A stretch of DNA of 64,000 bases, taken from JALZCH01 sp036400075. GTDB lineage: Bacteria > Acidobacteriota > Blastocatellia > Pyrinomonadales > Pyrinomonadaceae. The stretch's first letter is position 1, and the number at the start of each line of letters is the position of its first letter. A program made the position numbers and the translations under genes. The stretch is taken from assembly GCA_036400075.1 (NCBI GenBank), contig DASWLV010000109.1, positions 25,851-89,850 of the forward strand, given 5' to 3'. This document shows, one piece after another, positions 1 to 7,708 of this stretch. Below the pieces are notes generated by a model, which was given only the letters and a program-made list of their open reading frames with translations, was not told where the DNA came from and did not search any database.

Positions 1-1
1 C

Positions 2-343
2 GCCGGAATGCTCGAAGTTTTGCGCTCGGATTACATCCGCACGGCGCGCGCCAAAGGCTTGAGCGAACGAGCCGTCATTTTCCGTCACGCTCTGCGCGGC
101 GGTTTGATGCCGGTTGTTTCCTATACAGGTCCGGCGCTCGCCGCGCTTCTTGCCGGAACGGTTGTGATCGAAAAGGTGTTTGCAATGCCCGGACTCGGAA
201 ACGTCTTTATCCAGTCGGTTTTAAACCGCGATGAGCCTTTAATTTTGGGTGTTGTGGCGTTTCTCTCGATTATCATTATGATTTTCAACCTTTTGGTTGA
301 TATTTCCTACGCATTTTTAGACCCGCGCATTCGTTACGAATAA
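2..343 (+). CDS. Oligopeptide/dipeptide ABC transporter permease, DppB/OppB type (3' part only)
   Basis: C-terminal part of an inner-membrane permease of a peptide/nickel-type ABC importer; the reading frame is open to the window edge, so the true start lies outside. The fragment contains the cytoplasmic EAA loop (around DYIRTARAKGLSERA), which docks the permease on the ATPases, followed by two hydrophobic membrane segments, and ends in DPRIRYE, typical of DppB/OppB C termini. The next permease starts five bases after the stop, so the two are co-transcribed. The partner DppC and both ATPases follow, making the family assignment firm. The substrate (dipeptide, oligopeptide, nickel or glycoside) cannot be decided because the binding protein is not in the window. 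Confidence 0.93.
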   Translation, partial: AGMLEVLRSDYIRTARAKGLSERAVIFRHALRGGLMPVVSYTGPALAALLAGTVVIEKVFAMPGLGNVFIQSVLNRDEPLILGVVAFLSIIIMIFNLLVDISYAFLDPRIRYE

Positions 344-347
344 AATT

Positions 348-1313
348 ATGGAACAAGAAAATGTCTCGCCGGTAAAAGGAACTTCGCTTTGGAAAGACGC
401 CTGGCGGAGATTGTTGAAAAACAAGCTCTCGGTTTTCGGAATGATTGTCGTCATTCTGATTGTGCTCGCGGTGATTGTCGGACCGGCAATCATTCAAGCG
501 ACCACCGGATTTACGCCCGATTACATTCCATCCGACAAAGGCAGCGAATTCGTCAAATCTTTTCCGCCTTCGCTTCAGCATCCGATGGGAACCGACGATA
601 CCGGGCGCGATATTCTCGCGCGCGTGCTGCAGGGCGGACGCATTTCTTTGATGGTCGGCGTGATTTCGACTCTGGTTTCACTGATTATCGGCGTTTCCTA
701 CGGTGCGGTCTCCGGTTATTTCGGCGGCAGAATTGACAATCTTATGATGCGCATCGTGGATATTCTCTACGCGATTCCTTACATCCTGATTGTCATCGTT
801 TTATTGTCGGTTTTCGGCGGTGGCAATACGCCGGGTTTTATCAAGTTTTTTGTTGATTTATTTGGCGGCGGCGCAGGACTCGGACAAATCTTTCTGTTGT
901 TTTTCGCTCTCGGTTTGGTGTCGTGGCTGACGATGGCGCGCGTCGTGCGCGGGCAGGTTTTATCGCTCAAAAATCAGGAATTCGTGCTGGCGGCGAAAGC
1001 GACCGGTGTTCGAACTTCCGGTATTATTTTCCGTCACATCATTCCGAATGTTTTAGGTCCCGTTATCGTTTATGCAACGCTGACAATTCCTCACGTTATG
1101 CTTTCCGAAGCCTTTTTGTCATTTTTAGGTTTGGGCGTCCAAGCGCCTTACGCTTCGTGGGGAAGTCTCGCCGCCGACGGCATCAAAAATATTGCAATTT
1201 ACCCGTGGCAATTGATTTTTCCGGGCGTCACGATGGCACTGACTTTGTTTTCTTTAAACTTTTTAGGCGACGGATTGCGCGACGCGCTTGATCCGCAGCA
1301 ACGCAAGTTTTAG
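348..1313 (+). CDS. Oligopeptide/dipeptide ABC transporter permease, DppC/OppC type
   Basis: Second integral-membrane subunit of the peptide importer, 321 residues. An N-terminal cytoplasmic stretch rich in basic residues leads into the first membrane segment (about residues 30-50), then a periplasmic loop with the family motif HPMGTDDTGRDILARV, then a five-helix permease core. The EAA loop (FVLAAKATGV...IIFRHIIPN) lies at about residues 205-230, and the protein ends DALDP, as DppC proteins do. Length is normal for the family. It forms a heterodimer with the preceding permease. The start ATG follows the previous stop by only a few bases, indicating tight co-expression. The downstream ATPases are separated from it by one unrelated Uma2-family gene. 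Confidence 0.95.
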   Translation: MEQENVSPVKGTSLWKDAWRRLLKNKLSVFGMIVVILIVLAVIVGPAIIQATTGFTPDYIPSDKGSEFVKSFPPSLQHPMGTDDTGRDILARVLQGGRISLMVGVISTLVSLIIGVSYGAVSGYFGGRIDNLMMRIVDILYAIPYILIVIVLLSVFGGGNTPGFIKFFVDLFGGGAGLGQIFLLFFALGLVSWLTMARVVRGQVLSLKNQEFVLAAKATGVRTSGIIFRHIIPNVLGPVIVYATLTIPHVMLSEAFLSFLGLGVQAPYASWGSLAADGIKNIAIYPWQLIFPGVTMALTLFSLNFLGDGLRDALDPQQRKF

Positions 1314-1322
1314 CAGAAATTT

Positions 1323-2006
1323 ATGACTCCAACCATAATTTCAAATTTGGAAGAAATTTCAGACGCCGTGAAACTAAGTGATGAACCGCTGGTTTTGTAC
1401 GGTGTGTCTTGGGACGACTATATAAATTTGTTGGAGGAAACGCCCGGACAGCGTTACCCCAAATTTACTTACTACAACGGCGTTCTGAAAGTTATGGGAA
1501 AACAAGGAACTCTGCACGAAAATATTTCTCGTTTTTTGTACAATCTGATTTTATTAACCAGCCTCATTATGCGGGTTAAAGCTGTTCCGGTCGGCTCGAT
1601 GTCTTTGGTTTCAAAACGCCGCAGCAAAGGCGCAGACCCGGACGAGTCTTTTTATATTCAGAATGCCGACAAAGTGACTTTTAAAACCGCTCTTTTCGAT
1701 GATGAAAAAGATACGCCCCCAGATTTGGTCATTGAAGTTGACGAAACCAGCAAATCAAGCGAGAAGTTTACGATTTATGCAGATTTTGGGATTCGAGAAT
1801 TTTGGCGATTCGACAAAAAATCTTTAAAAATTTATGAGCTGGATGAATTCAGCTCGTATCGTGAGATTGACCGAAGCGTTGCTTTTCCGATTTTATCGGT
1901 TGAAATTCTCAATGAATTTTTGACTCGTCGCGCAAACGGCGATCAATTCGACGCTTTACTTGATTTTGAAAATTGGTTACGGGAGCAAACGCAGCAACAA
2001 AATTGA
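1323..2006 (+). CDS. Uma2 family (DUF820) putative restriction-endonuclease-fold protein
   Basis: A 227-residue protein of the Uma2/DUF820 family, which has a PD-(D/E)XK nuclease fold and often occurs in many copies in cyanobacteria and Acidobacteria; the biological role of the family is unsettled. Visible hallmarks: YYNGVLKVMG near residue 55, GADPDESFYI near 105, the core PPDLVIEVD (acidic pair) near 138, a lysine about 12 residues on (SEKFTIYADFG), and the IREFWRFD strand. It lies between permease C and ATPase D of a peptide transporter. Its stop TGA shares a base with the ATG of the next gene (TGATG), so it is translated as part of the operon although nothing links it to peptide uptake. 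It looks like an operon insertion that has been kept in frame with transcription. Confidence 0.85.
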   Translation: MTPTIISNLEEISDAVKLSDEPLVLYGVSWDDYINLLEETPGQRYPKFTYYNGVLKVMGKQGTLHENISRFLYNLILLTSLIMRVKAVPVGSMSLVSKRRSKGADPDESFYIQNADKVTFKTALFDDEKDTPPDLVIEVDETSKSSEKFTIYADFGIREFWRFDKKSLKIYELDEFSSYREIDRSVAFPILSVEILNEFLTRRANGDQFDALLDFENWLREQTQQQN

Positions 2007-3025
2007 TGAATGAACAAAACGGCACGATTCTTTCTGTCAAAGATTTAAAAACTTATTTTCAAACCGAGGACGGCGTGGTCAAAGCCGTTGACGGAATCTC
2101 GTTTGAATTGAAAAAAGGCGAAACTCTCGGAATCGTCGGTGAATCCGGTTCGGGAAAATCCGTCACGAACCTCTCGATTATTCGCTTGATTCCGACTCCG
2201 CCGGGCAAAATCGTTTCCGGCGAAGTCGTGTTTGACGGGCGCGATATTCTCAAACAAACGCCGGAAGAAGTGCGGAAAATTCGCGGGCGGCGGATTGCGA
2301 TGATTTTCCAGGACCCGATGACTTCGCTCAATCCGTTTTTGAAAATTTCCCGGCAAATCGGCGAGATCACGGAACTGCATCTCGGTCACACGAGGCAGCA
2401 ATCGCGCGAACACGCAATTAAGATGTTAACGCTCGTCGGAATTCCCGACCCGGAAAGCCGGGTTGACAATTACCCGCACGAATTTTCCGGCGGAATGCGC
2501 CAGCGCGTGATGATTGCGATGGCGCTCTCGTGCGAGCCGGAGGTTTTGATTGCGGATGAGCCGACCACAGCGCTCGATGTAACGATTCAGGCGCAAATTC
2601 TCGAACTCATCAAAAAACTACGCGAAGAAACCGGCACGAGCGTGGTTTTAATCACTCACGATCTCGGAGTTGTCGCGGGAATGACCGACAAGATTATTGT
2701 GATGTACGCCGGAAAAGTTTTCGAGCAGGCTCCGACCGGCGAATTGTTTGCGACTCCGGCGAATCCCTACACCAAAGGTCTTTTAAAAAGCGTGCCTGAC
2801 CCGGCGCACGAAGCCGGCGAGCCGCTTTATCAAATTCCGGGTTTGCCGCCCGATTTAGCGCATCTACCGCCCGGTTGTCCGTTCGAGCCGCGCTGCAATT
2901 ACGCGCAGGAGATTTGCCGCGAGCAGTTTCCGCCGTTTGTGCAAATCAACGAAAATCATCATTCGCTCTGTCATTTTGCGGAACAGGTTTACGCGGAATC
3001 GCAGGCTGAAGGAGGTGTTAAATAA
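2006..3025 (+). CDS. Oligopeptide/dipeptide ABC transporter ATP-binding protein, DppD/OppD type
   Basis: First ATPase of the peptide importer, 339 residues from the ATG at 2006. That start is preferred to an upstream in-frame codon because it shares a base with the previous stop (TGATG) and begins right at the ABC domain. Walker A GESGSGKS is at residues 45-52, followed by the Q-loop (IFQDPMTSLNP), the signature SGGMRQR, Walker B VLIADEPTTALD and the H-loop LITHDLG. The C-terminal oligopeptide-transporter extension with the cysteine-rich GCPFEPRC motif is present; this type of motif can hold an iron-sulfur cluster in some homologues. It pairs with the following OppF-type ATPase to power the two permeases. 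Confidence 0.95.
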   Translation: MNEQNGTILSVKDLKTYFQTEDGVVKAVDGISFELKKGETLGIVGESGSGKSVTNLSIIRLIPTPPGKIVSGEVVFDGRDILKQTPEEVRKIRGRRIAMIFQDPMTSLNPFLKISRQIGEITELHLGHTRQQSREHAIKMLTLVGIPDPESRVDNYPHEFSGGMRQRVMIAMALSCEPEVLIADEPTTALDVTIQAQILELIKKLREETGTSVVLITHDLGVVAGMTDKIIVMYAGKVFEQAPTGELFATPANPYTKGLLKSVPDPAHEAGEPLYQIPGLPPDLAHLPPGCPFEPRCNYAQEICREQFPPFVQINENHHSLCHFAEQVYAESQAEGGVK

Positions 3026-4098
3026 TGGCGGAAACAACAAACGGCGTTAATAATTTGATTTCGATTCGTGATTTAAAAGTTCATTACAAACTCGGAGGAG
3101 GCGGGCTTTTGGGCAGAATCACCGGCAAAGGCGCGGTGAAAAAAGTCGTTAAAGCCGTTGACGGCGTTTCGTTCGATATAAAAGCGGGCGAGACTTTAGG
3201 TTTGGTCGGCGAATCGGGCTGCGGTAAATCAACGCTCGGCAAGGCGATTTTGCGTTTGACCGAACCCACCGGCGGTAAAGTCTTGTACAACAACAATGAT
3301 TTAGCGAATTTGGGGCAATCGGCAATGCGGGAGCAGCGCAAAAATCTGCAAATGATTTTCCAAGACCCGTATGCAAGCCTCAATCCGCGAATGACCGTCG
3401 GGCAAATTATCGGCGAACCGATTCGCACGTTTGGTCTGGCAAAAGGAAACGTCGAACAGAAAGTGCAGGATTTGATGGAAACGGTCGGTTTGAGCCGCCG
3501 TTTCGTCAAACGCTATCCGCACGAATTTTCCGGCGGTCAGCGACAGCGTATCGGAATTGCGCGCGCGCTGTCGGTCGAGCCGGAATTTATCGTCGCCGAC
3601 GAGCCGATTTCCGCGCTGGACGTTTCGATTCAAGCCCAGATTATGAACTTGATGGAAAAGCTCCAGAAGGAACGCAATCTCACATATTTATTTATCTCTC
3701 ATGATTTGCGGGCGATTCGCCACGTCGCAGACCGAGTTGCGGTGATGTATCTCGGAGTGATTGTCGAGCTTGGCGATGCGAGAGAAGTTTATGCCGAACC
3801 TCTGATGCCTTACACCAAAGCCTTAATTTCAGCCGTGCCGATTCCAGACCCGGAAATCGAGGCAAAACGCGAGCGGATAATTTTGAAAGGCGATGTTCCG
3901 TCGCCGATCAATCCGCCGCAGGGCTGCCGCTTTCACACGCGGTGTCCTTACGCAATCGAAAAGTGCAGGGAAGTCGTGCCGAAACTGGTTGAAATCAAGC
4001 CGAAACATTTCGCTGCCTGCATCCGCATTTCGCCCGAACAGCCGCACATCGAACAAGTTCCGCCGGGCGCGGCGCCCGGACTCGAATACAATCAATAA
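3025..4098 (+). CDS. Oligopeptide/dipeptide ABC transporter ATP-binding protein, DppF/OppF type
   Basis: Second ATPase of the importer, 357 residues. Walker A GESGCGKS is at residues 62-69, then the Q-loop FQDPYASLNPRM, signature SGGQRQR, Walker B FIVADEPISALD and switch histidine in FISHDL. The C terminus carries the oligopeptide-family extension GCRFHTRCPYA. A 12-residue glycine/basic insertion (LGGGGLLGRITGKG) sits between the first strand and Walker A, as in some OppF proteins. The ATG shares a base with the preceding stop (TAATG), with a strong ribosome-binding sequence GGAGGTG eight bases upstream, inside the end of the previous gene. It is the last gene of the operon; a strong hairpin terminator follows directly. 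Confidence 0.95.
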   Translation: MAETTNGVNNLISIRDLKVHYKLGGGGLLGRITGKGAVKKVVKAVDGVSFDIKAGETLGLVGESGCGKSTLGKAILRLTEPTGGKVLYNNNDLANLGQSAMREQRKNLQMIFQDPYASLNPRMTVGQIIGEPIRTFGLAKGNVEQKVQDLMETVGLSRRFVKRYPHEFSGGQRQRIGIARALSVEPEFIVADEPISALDVSIQAQIMNLMEKLQKERNLTYLFISHDLRAIRHVADRVAVMYLGVIVELGDAREVYAEPLMPYTKALISAVPIPDPEIEAKRERIILKGDVPSPINPPQGCRFHTRCPYAIEKCREVVPKLVEIKPKHFAACIRISPEQPHIEQVPPGAAPGLEYNQ

Positions 4099-4101
4099 GC
4101 G

Positions 4102-4131
4102 AAAGGCGAAGACGAAAATCTTCGCCTTTTT
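4102..4131 (+). terminator. Rho-independent terminator of the peptide transporter operon
   Basis: An 11-bp perfect stem AAAGGCGAAGA / TCTTCGCCTTT with a six-base loop (4113-4118) runs into a T-rich tail. It begins three bases after the stop of the last ATPase gene. Confidence 0.9.
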
Positions 4132-4643
4132 AATTTAAAGTGAGTTTAAAGCGATTCAAGTTTGGATGTACGGTTCAGTACCGCGAACGGTAGTGAGTGG
4201 GTTTGATAATTGACCCACTCACTACCGTTCGCGGTACTGAACCGCAATAATATCCTGTACACTGATTCAATAACCGCTCTAGGTTAGGGATTTATTCATC
4301 ACAGAGACACTGCAAGACGCGCCTCATTTCCGGCTGATTGCGCCGTAATGGGAAAGAAGGTGTTTCCTGATGAAAGGCTAAATCATAAACTAAGTGTCAA
4401 TCAGTACAAATTGCCGGACGGATTGTACTACCTATTTAACCAGTGAAACCGAAAAAAATAAGCAGAGATTTCTCCCTGTCATCGCTGATTTTTGTTTTCG
4501 CTCAACGTTTATCGCGGTTTCACGAAATAAAATAAATTGAACGGAACTATCTATTTAGATAGTGATTCTGTTTTGACGGCAGCGTATTTTTGTTTGTGTG
4601 ATTTAGGAAATCACAAGTTCGGAGGAAAAAGGGAAAACAAAAT
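4132..4643. other. Intergenic stretch, no gene seen, contains a long palindrome
   Basis: About 510 bases between the transporter terminator and the first delta-60/VCBS gene. No credible coding frame was found. It contains the 32-bp perfect inverted repeat at 4171-4244 (listed separately) and a weaker 7-bp stem AGTACAA / TTGTACT near 4403-4430. GGAGG at 4621-4625 is the probable, rather distant, ribosome-binding site of the next gene. No clear promoter could be assigned. Confidence 0.6.
4171..4244. repeat. Perfect 32-bp inverted repeat with 10-base loop (REP/MITE-like palindrome)
   Basis: Left arm 4171-4202 begins CGGTTCAGTACCGCGAACGG and ends GAGTGGGT. The right arm 4213-4244 is its exact reverse complement over all 32 bases, and the loop is 4203-4212. 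There is no T-run, and a proper terminator already lies 40 bases upstream, so simple termination is an unlikely role. The symmetric, GC-rich, intergenic form resembles REP-type extragenic palindromes or a small non-autonomous element. No second copy was noticed in this window. Confidence 0.85.
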
Positions 4644-6839
4644 ATGCTGAACCAATTCACAAATAAATTTCGCAATACTAGCAAATCTTTAATTTCTGCG
4701 GCGGAAAAATCAGGACGCCGGTTTGTCGCGTGCGCCGCGTTATGCGGCTTGTCGGTTTTCGCGGCTGCGGCTGCTCCGGCGGATTTAGACCGTACGTTCG
4801 GAACAAACGGCGTCGTTCTCAAATCAATCGGTGATTCGAGCCATTTCAATGATGTCGCCGTGCAAACAGACGGCAAAATCGTCGCTGTCGGAGCAAGCTC
4901 AATCAACGGAAATATGGGCTATCTCGCCGCTCGCTTCAACCCGGACGGAACGCCGGACGCGACATTCGGCGGCGGAAGCGGTTACATCTCGCTTAATCCC
5001 GGCGGCGCTAACAGTTATGTTAAAACTGTAACGATTCTGCCCGACGGCAAAATTCTTCTCGTCGCGCACAACGACGCGACAAAAGACATTGAAGTTTTGC
5101 GCCGTTTGCCGAACGGCGACGCGGACGTTTCTTTTAACGGCACGGGCAGTTTGACATTTGCAATCGGAAGCGGCGACGACGTTCCGGCAGACGCTCTGGT
5201 GCAGTCGGACGGAAAAATCCTGATTGCCGGGAATTGCGTTGACAGCTCCGGCGGCACTCCGCAGCCTAAATTATGCTTCGCGCGTTTAAACCCGAACGGC
5301 ACATTCGACAATGCTTTCGGTTCTCCAAACGGCGCGCCCGGCAGAAATATGATTCAAGGAGCTGCAGGAATGAATTCGCCGACAATTAAATCAATAGCCC
5401 TGCTGCCGGACGGAAAGATCGTTGCTGCGGGTGATTTTTTCTACCCTGTCTTTCCCCAATATTTTTTGATGCGGCTCGGCGCAAACGGTGTCATTGACAC
5501 AAATTTCGGCAGTCAGGGATTCGTATTTCCGCCGACTGTTAATTTTAATCGCGTGGAAAAGATTATCGTGACGCCGCACGGAAGATTAGTGGTCGGCGGG
5601 ACGAGCACTTCCGACGTTATAGTTAACGGGCAATCAGCCAGCAATTTTTTCGTCGCCATGTTTAACCTTGACGGCACGGCGGATCCCGCTTTCGGCGGCG
5701 TTCGTTATGTTGATTTCGACAATCGCACCGACGTTTTACGCGATCTGGCACTGCAACCCAACGGGACAATCATCGCCGTCGGATTTTCGCAAAGCACCGT
5801 TGACGCTCCCGCAGATTTTGCGACGGCGCGACTTTTGCTCAACGGAAATCCCGATCCGTTTTACGGCAGCGCGGGCAAGCATATTCACTCAATGAACGGC
5901 AGCGAAGAGCTTTACGGGGTCGCCGTCCAGCCGAACGGCAGAATTGTCGCTGCCGGCAAAGCGACTGTTAATAATAGCTCGCAAACCGCGCTGATTCGAT
6001 ATTTGGGACGCAACACAATCGGCGATTTTGACGGCGACGGAAAAGCCGACATCGCGGTTTTCCGTCCGTTAAACAGCACCTGGTACGTTCTCCGTTCGTC
6101 AGACAATCAAATGCAAGCCGCGCAGTTCGGCATTCCGACCGACAAGCCCGTCGCAGCCGATTACGATGGCGACGGCAAAACGGACATCGCCGTTTATCGC
6201 GGCGGAAATTGGTACGTGTTACAAAGCTCGAACAACGCTTTTCGCGCGTTCCAATGGGGCACAGCCGCAGACACGCCCGTGCCGATGAATTTCTATGGAT
6301 CGGGACGCGCGGATTTTGCGGTGTTCAGTCCAAACGGTTTTTGGCATTACTTGAGCAACCCTGATTCGTCACCCGGCTTGGGCGGCGCGGCGTCCAGTTT
6401 TATGTTCGGACAAAACGGCGATATTCCCGTTCCCGGATTTTATGACAACGACGCGGCAACGGATTTTGCGGTTTTCCGCCCGTCAAACGGCACGTGGTAT
6501 GTCAAGCCGGGAAATGGCAGCCAGATGCAATCCATGCATTGGGGAACAAACGGCGACATTCCGCAAGCTGCGGATTTCGACGGAGATTTGAAAACCGATT
6601 TCGCAGTGTACCGACCTTCAAACGGCACCTGGTATGTTCTACGCAGTTCGGACAATCAATTTCAAGCTGCAAGATGGGGAGCAAGCGAGGACATTCCTGC
6701 CGCAAGAGATTACGACGGTGACGGGCGAGCCGACTTTGGCGTTTTTCGTCCCTCAAACGGAACCTGGTATTTGCTGCAAACGACAAAAGGTTTCGCCGCC
6801 ACGCAGTTTGGCACAAACGGCGACTCTCCGAGCAATTAA
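4644..6839 (+). CDS. Secreted delta-60 repeat / VCBS (FG-GAP) repeat protein
   Basis: A 731-residue exported protein. The N terminus has a basic region followed by a hydrophobic Ala/Leu/Val segment (about residues 26-43) ending AAAAAP, consistent with a signal peptide. Residues 47-450 are delta-60 repeats, seen as recurring LDRTFGTNG and LPDGKIVAAG units about 55-60 residues apart. From about residue 455 (base 6016) six VCBS/FG-GAP units follow, each with a DFDGDGKADIAVFRP-like calcium-binding motif, though the third and fourth are degenerate. Such modules form beta-propeller-like surfaces in extracellular proteins; the function is unknown. Three relatives of the same layout lie on the opposite strand at 18786-24986. 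A hairpin terminator follows the stop. Confidence 0.88.
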   Translation: MLNQFTNKFRNTSKSLISAAEKSGRRFVACAALCGLSVFAAAAAPADLDRTFGTNGVVLKSIGDSSHFNDVAVQTDGKIVAVGASSINGNMGYLAARFNPDGTPDATFGGGSGYISLNPGGANSYVKTVTILPDGKILLVAHNDATKDIEVLRRLPNGDADVSFNGTGSLTFAIGSGDDVPADALVQSDGKILIAGNCVDSSGGTPQPKLCFARLNPNGTFDNAFGSPNGAPGRNMIQGAAGMNSPTIKSIALLPDGKIVAAGDFFYPVFPQYFLMRLGANGVIDTNFGSQGFVFPPTVNFNRVEKIIVTPHGRLVVGGTSTSDVIVNGQSASNFFVAMFNLDGTADPAFGGVRYVDFDNRTDVLRDLALQPNGTIIAVGFSQSTVDAPADFATARLLLNGNPDPFYGSAGKHIHSMNGSEELYGVAVQPNGRIVAAGKATVNNSSQTALIRYLGRNTIGDFDGDGKADIAVFRPLNSTWYVLRSSDNQMQAAQFGIPTDKPVAADYDGDGKTDIAVYRGGNWYVLQSSNNAFRAFQWGTAADTPVPMNFYGSGRADFAVFSPNGFWHYLSNPDSSPGLGGAASSFMFGQNGDIPVPGFYDNDAATDFAVFRPSNGTWYVKPGNGSQMQSMHWGTNGDIPQAADFDGDLKTDFAVYRPSNGTWYVLRSSDNQFQAARWGASEDIPAARDYDGDGRADFGVFRPSNGTWYLLQTTKGFAATQFGTNGDSPSN

Positions 6840-6852
6840 CGCAAAACACTAC

Positions 6853-6898
6853 CAAAACGAATGTAGCCCACTTTAATTGGTGGGCTACATTCGTTTTG
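6853..6898. terminator. Strong hairpin terminator after the delta-60/VCBS gene
   Basis: A 19-bp perfect stem, CAAAACGAATGTAGCCCAC (6853-6871) paired with 6880-6898, with an eight-base loop. The stem starts with an A-run and ends with a T-run, so it could work in either direction. It lies 13 bases after the stop of the secreted protein and upstream of the methyltransferase. Confidence 0.85.
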
Positions 6899-6975
6899 AC
6901 TGCCGATTGTATCTGCCTGCTAATCTGTTAGTCTTATCTATTGTATCGGATTCAAACTGGAAAGCGATTTCAGAT

Positions 6976-7692
6976 ATGGAACTTCACGGACAAGCAATGC
7001 TTGATTATCTGAAAGGGGACGAAGATGCTTACTGTATTCTTCGCCGTGATGACGGCATTGCCTATCCGCCGATTTATGCGAGACAATTCTTTTATCCGGG
7101 CGGGCTTCCCGAACTGGATAGAATTGCGATTGAGCGTTGTACGGGAAGAGTGCTTGATATTGGAGCGGGCGCGGGTTCTCATTCGTTAGCCGTTCAGGAG
7201 AGAGGGCTTGATGTTACGTCCGTTGACATTTCCGAAAAAGCCGTTCAAGTGATGTCCCAACGCGGCTGTAAAAAAGCAAAAGCAGGAGATGTTTTTGATT
7301 CTTATTCCGAGTTGTTCGACACTATATTGGTGATTCTAAATATCGGGATTGTGCGAAATCTCGGCGGTCTGGCAAGATTTCTTAAACATCTTGATTCAAT
7401 TATGACCGATGGCGGGCAGCTCATTACGGATTCGATAGATCCGCGCGATTCGGCAGACGAAAGTTATAGGAAATACGCGCAGGACAAAATTGCGAAAGGT
7501 CGTTATTTGGGCGAGCGGACACTGCGATTTGAATATAAAAACCAGGTTAGCAATTGGTTTGAGTGGATGCACATTGACCCTGAAACTCTCAAGCAATATG
7601 TTGAAGCGGCGGGATATTCGATGGAGCATCTCGGAAACGATGGAAAAAGGTATTTGGTTTCCATTGTTAAAGGTTCTGTTTCTTCGCGATGA
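6976..7692 (+). CDS. Class I SAM-dependent methyltransferase
   Basis: A 238-residue methyltransferase of unknown substrate. SAM-binding motif I is VLDIGAGAGS (about residues 59-68), the ribose-binding acidic residue is Asp84 in TSVDIS, and motif IV is represented by TILVILNIG near residue 115. A frame-open extension reaches back to 6877, but that stretch overlaps the terminator hairpin at 6853-6898 and encodes an implausible leader, so the ATG at 6976 (MELHGQAMLDYLKG) is preferred. The N-terminal MELHGQAMLDY start is common in methyltransferases annotated only by the generic domain. It converges on the acyl-activating enzyme gene, leaving 16 bases between the two stops. Confidence 0.8.
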   Translation: MELHGQAMLDYLKGDEDAYCILRRDDGIAYPPIYARQFFYPGGLPELDRIAIERCTGRVLDIGAGAGSHSLAVQERGLDVTSVDISEKAVQVMSQRGCKKAKAGDVFDSYSELFDTILVILNIGIVRNLGGLARFLKHLDSIMTDGGQLITDSIDPRDSADESYRKYAQDKIAKGRYLGERTLRFEYKNQVSNWFEWMHIDPETLKQYVEAAGYSMEHLGNDGKRYLVSIVKGSVSSR

Positions 7693-7708
7693 GATTAAAG
7701 CCAGGAAT

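Noticed and set aside
6877..6975. An upstream extension of the methyltransferase reading frame
   Set aside because: It begins inside the terminator hairpin and its translation is unlike methyltransferase N termini; the ATG at 6976 fits the family.
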